Below the pieces are notes generated by a model. It had not been told where the DNA came from, made no database searches, and worked only from the letters and a program-made list of their open reading frames with translations. This document shows, in pieces, positions 30,832-32,313 of a stretch of 32,313 nucleotides of DNA. The translations under genes were made by a program, and so were the position numbers. Every line of letters begins with the position of its first letter. The first letter of the stretch is position 1. Source of the stretch: Oceanicola sp. S124 (GTDB lineage Bacteria > Pseudomonadota > Alphaproteobacteria > Rhodobacterales > Rhodobacteraceae); assembly GCF_000220565.1 (NCBI RefSeq), contig NZ_AFPM01000308.1, positions 1-32,313 of the forward strand. Direction: 5' to 3'.

Positions 30832-30877
30832 GCGAGAGACACCGGGTCGGGACACCCGGACGGGACGGATGCAACAC

Positions 30878-32161
30878 ATGGCGCCAGAGACACGGGTCTT
30901 CCTGTTCCTGCAGGGACCGCATGGACCTTTCTTCCACCAGCTGGCCCGCGCCCTGCGGCTGGCGGGCGCCACCTGCTGGCGCGTCGGCTTCAACGCCGGC
31001 GATGCCGCCTTCTGGCCCGAGCGCGCCAGCTTCCTGCCCTACCGCGACGCCCCCGCGGACTGGCCCGCCCGCCTGGACGCGCTGCTGGAGGAAAAGACCG
31101 TCACCGACCTGGTGCTCTACGGCGATACCCGCCCGATCCATGCCGAGGCCGTCGCGCTTGCCAGCGCCCGCGGCCTGCGGGTGCATGTCTTCGAGGAAGG
31201 CTACCTGCGCCCCTACTGGATCACCTACGAACGCGGCGGGGCCAACGGCCACTCGCGCCTGATGCAGATGGACCTGGCCGAAATGCGCGCCGCGCTGGCG
31301 CTGTCGGACATGGATGCCCCCCTGCCCCCGGCCCGTTGGGGCGACATGCGCGAACATGTCTTCTACGGCGCGCTCTACCACTGGCTGGTGATGTGCGCCA
31401 ATCGCGGCTATCGCAACTTCCGCCCGCATCGCAGCATCGGCGTGGCGCGGGAATTCCAGCTCTACCTGCGTCGCCTCGTAAGCATGCCGGTCACCACGGT
31501 GACGCGCTGGCTGGCCTCGCGGCGGATCCGGCGGGGCGGCTTCCCCTACCACGTGGTCCTGCTGCAACTGGCGCATGACGCCTCGTTCCGCGACCACTCC
31601 CCCTTCGCCTCGATGGAAGACTTCCTGGGCGTGGTGATGCGGGGCTTCGCCGAGGGCGCGCCGCGCCACCATCACCTGGTCTTCAAGGCGCATCCGCTGG
31701 AGGACGGCCGGGTGCCGATCCGGCGTGAACTCGCCCGGCTGGCGCGCGAGCTGGGCCTTGAGGGGCGCATCCACTGGGTGCGCGGCGGCAAGCTGGCCCA
31801 GCTTCTGGCCGATGCGCGCTCGGCCGTCACGGTGAATTCAACCGCCGCCCAGCAGGTGCTCTACCGGGGCATCCCCTTGAAAACATTCGGCAAGGCGGTC
31901 TACGACAAGCCCGAGTTCGTCTCGGACCAGCCCCTGCCCGAGTTCTTCGCCGGCGCCCGCCGCCCCGATGGCGCGGCCTACAAGGACTACCGGCGCTTCC
32001 TGCTGGAAACCAGCCAGGTCGCCGGGGGCTTCTACGCTGCGCGCTCGCGCCGCCAGCTGCTGCGCCAGGTGGTCGACATGATGCTGGCCGAGGACGATCC
32101 CTACGACGCCCTGCGATCGGGCACCGCGGCGCCGCGGCAACAGTTGCGGGCGGTGACGTGA
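30878..32161 (+). CDS. KpsS-like capsular polysaccharide export protein
   Basis: A 427-residue protein of the KpsS/KpsC-like capsule glycosyltransferase family, which in E. coli builds the Kdo linker on lipid at the inner face of the membrane. Hallmarks are the opening VFLFLQGPHGPFF, FEEGYLRPYWITYERGG, HHLVFKAHPLEDGR and NSTAAQQVLYRGIPLKTFG. In-frame starts are ATG 30830, 30869 and 30878; the last puts the conserved VFLFLQGP strand close to the N-terminus and has GGA eight bases upstream, so it is chosen. Divergent from ribE with about 195 bases between starts. Other capsule genes probably lie to the right. Confidence 0.87.
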   Translation: MAPETRVFLFLQGPHGPFFHQLARALRLAGATCWRVGFNAGDAAFWPERASFLPYRDAPADWPARLDALLEEKTVTDLVLYGDTRPIHAEAVALASARGLRVHVFEEGYLRPYWITYERGGANGHSRLMQMDLAEMRAALALSDMDAPLPPARWGDMREHVFYGALYHWLVMCANRGYRNFRPHRSIGVAREFQLYLRRLVSMPVTTVTRWLASRRIRRGGFPYHVVLLQLAHDASFRDHSPFASMEDFLGVVMRGFAEGAPRHHHLVFKAHPLEDGRVPIRRELARLARELGLEGRIHWVRGGKLAQLLADARSAVTVNSTAAQQVLYRGIPLKTFGKAVYDKPEFVSDQPLPEFFAGARRPDGAAYKDYRRFLLETSQVAGGFYAARSRRQLLRQVVDMMLAEDDPYDALRSGTAAPRQQLRAVT

Positions 32162-32310
32162 CACCGACGTATGGCCGAGGCCCGAGAGACTGGCTTTTGC
32201 AGCCAAGCTCCTGTAACCTCGCGGGAAAGAGGCGACTTGGCGGCGGATCCGGGCCAACCTGGACCATCGCGGCAGAGAGAACGGCCAGCCATAGGCCGAG
32301 GAGACGAGCA

Positions 32311-32313
32311 GTG
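32311..32313 (+). CDS. Possible start codon of the next gene (partial)
   Basis: The window ends in GTG preceded at good spacing by GAGGAG (near 32298). This looks like the start of another plus-strand gene following the KpsS-like gene after about 150 bases. Only the start codon is visible, so the product cannot be named. Confidence 0.3.

Noticed and set aside
30684-30868. FMN riboswitch upstream of ribE
   Set aside because: The interval lacks the conserved RFN blocks and is too short between the two divergent genes for the full element.
30684-30893. Upstream extension of ribE
   Set aside because: MFTGII is the invariant N-terminus of riboflavin synthase and has its own strong ribosome site.

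Overview
The window is strongly GC-rich, densely coded DNA from an alphaproteobacterium, most likely a Rhodobacterales (Roseobacter/Paracoccaceae) species. Supporting this are an MmcB-family repair protein, a small DUF6324 protein, a RibB protein whose GTP-cyclohydrolase half has lost its zinc site (RibBX type), and a tRNA-His that lacks G-1 and carries A73, an alphaproteobacterial trait. No phage, insertion sequence or CRISPR array is visible; the layout looks like a chromosome.

Region by region. (1) Bases 1-785: start of a ferric-siderophore binding protein running off the left edge. (2) 964-8288: a GntR/FCD regulator diverging from an apparent seven-gene catabolic operon: a DUF1185 protein, an alpha/beta hydrolase, an aldehyde dehydrogenase, a one-permease polar-amino-acid ABC transporter and an iron-type alcohol dehydrogenase, closed by a clear intrinsic terminator. 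The substrate is unknown; the binding protein keeps the Arg and Asp that grip an alpha-amino acid head group. (3) 8377-12012: a CeuE-like catecholate-siderophore binding protein, a divergent MarR regulator and a TonB-dependent receptor, with no permease or ATPase nearby. (4) 12303-22053: a peptidoglycan-salvage locus. A divergent MurR/RpiR regulator faces an eight-gene unit: murQ, an oligopeptide-type ABC importer (binding protein, two permeases, fused double ATPase), a class-C-beta-lactamase-like serine hydrolase, anmK and a GNAT acetyltransferase. Two phased GGAAT-N5-ATTCC-type sites lie in the divergent promoter. (5) 22054-23192: a gene-poor stretch holding tRNA-His and a candidate small RNA with a strong terminator. 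(6) 23193-27173: DUF6324, mmcB, a coiled-coil membrane protein coupled to a membrane-anchored ClpP-like protease, a probable 6S RNA, a 99-residue two-helix membrane protein and a small P-loop ATPase. (7) 27177-30683: a minus-strand riboflavin operon (ribE, an uncharacterised 195-residue protein starting at TTG, ribBX, ribH) ending in nusB. (8) 30878-32161: a KpsS-like capsule export protein, with the start of another gene at the right edge.

The two most interesting systems are the muropeptide-salvage regulon, in which an oligopeptide-type ABC importer replaces the PTS of the enteric murQP-yfeW locus, and the orphan catabolic operon around DUF1185. Secondary targets are the coiled-coil/ClpP-like pair, the conserved-looking extra protein inside the riboflavin operon, the 6S RNA in an unusual neighbourhood, and the small-RNA candidate upstream of tRNA-His.
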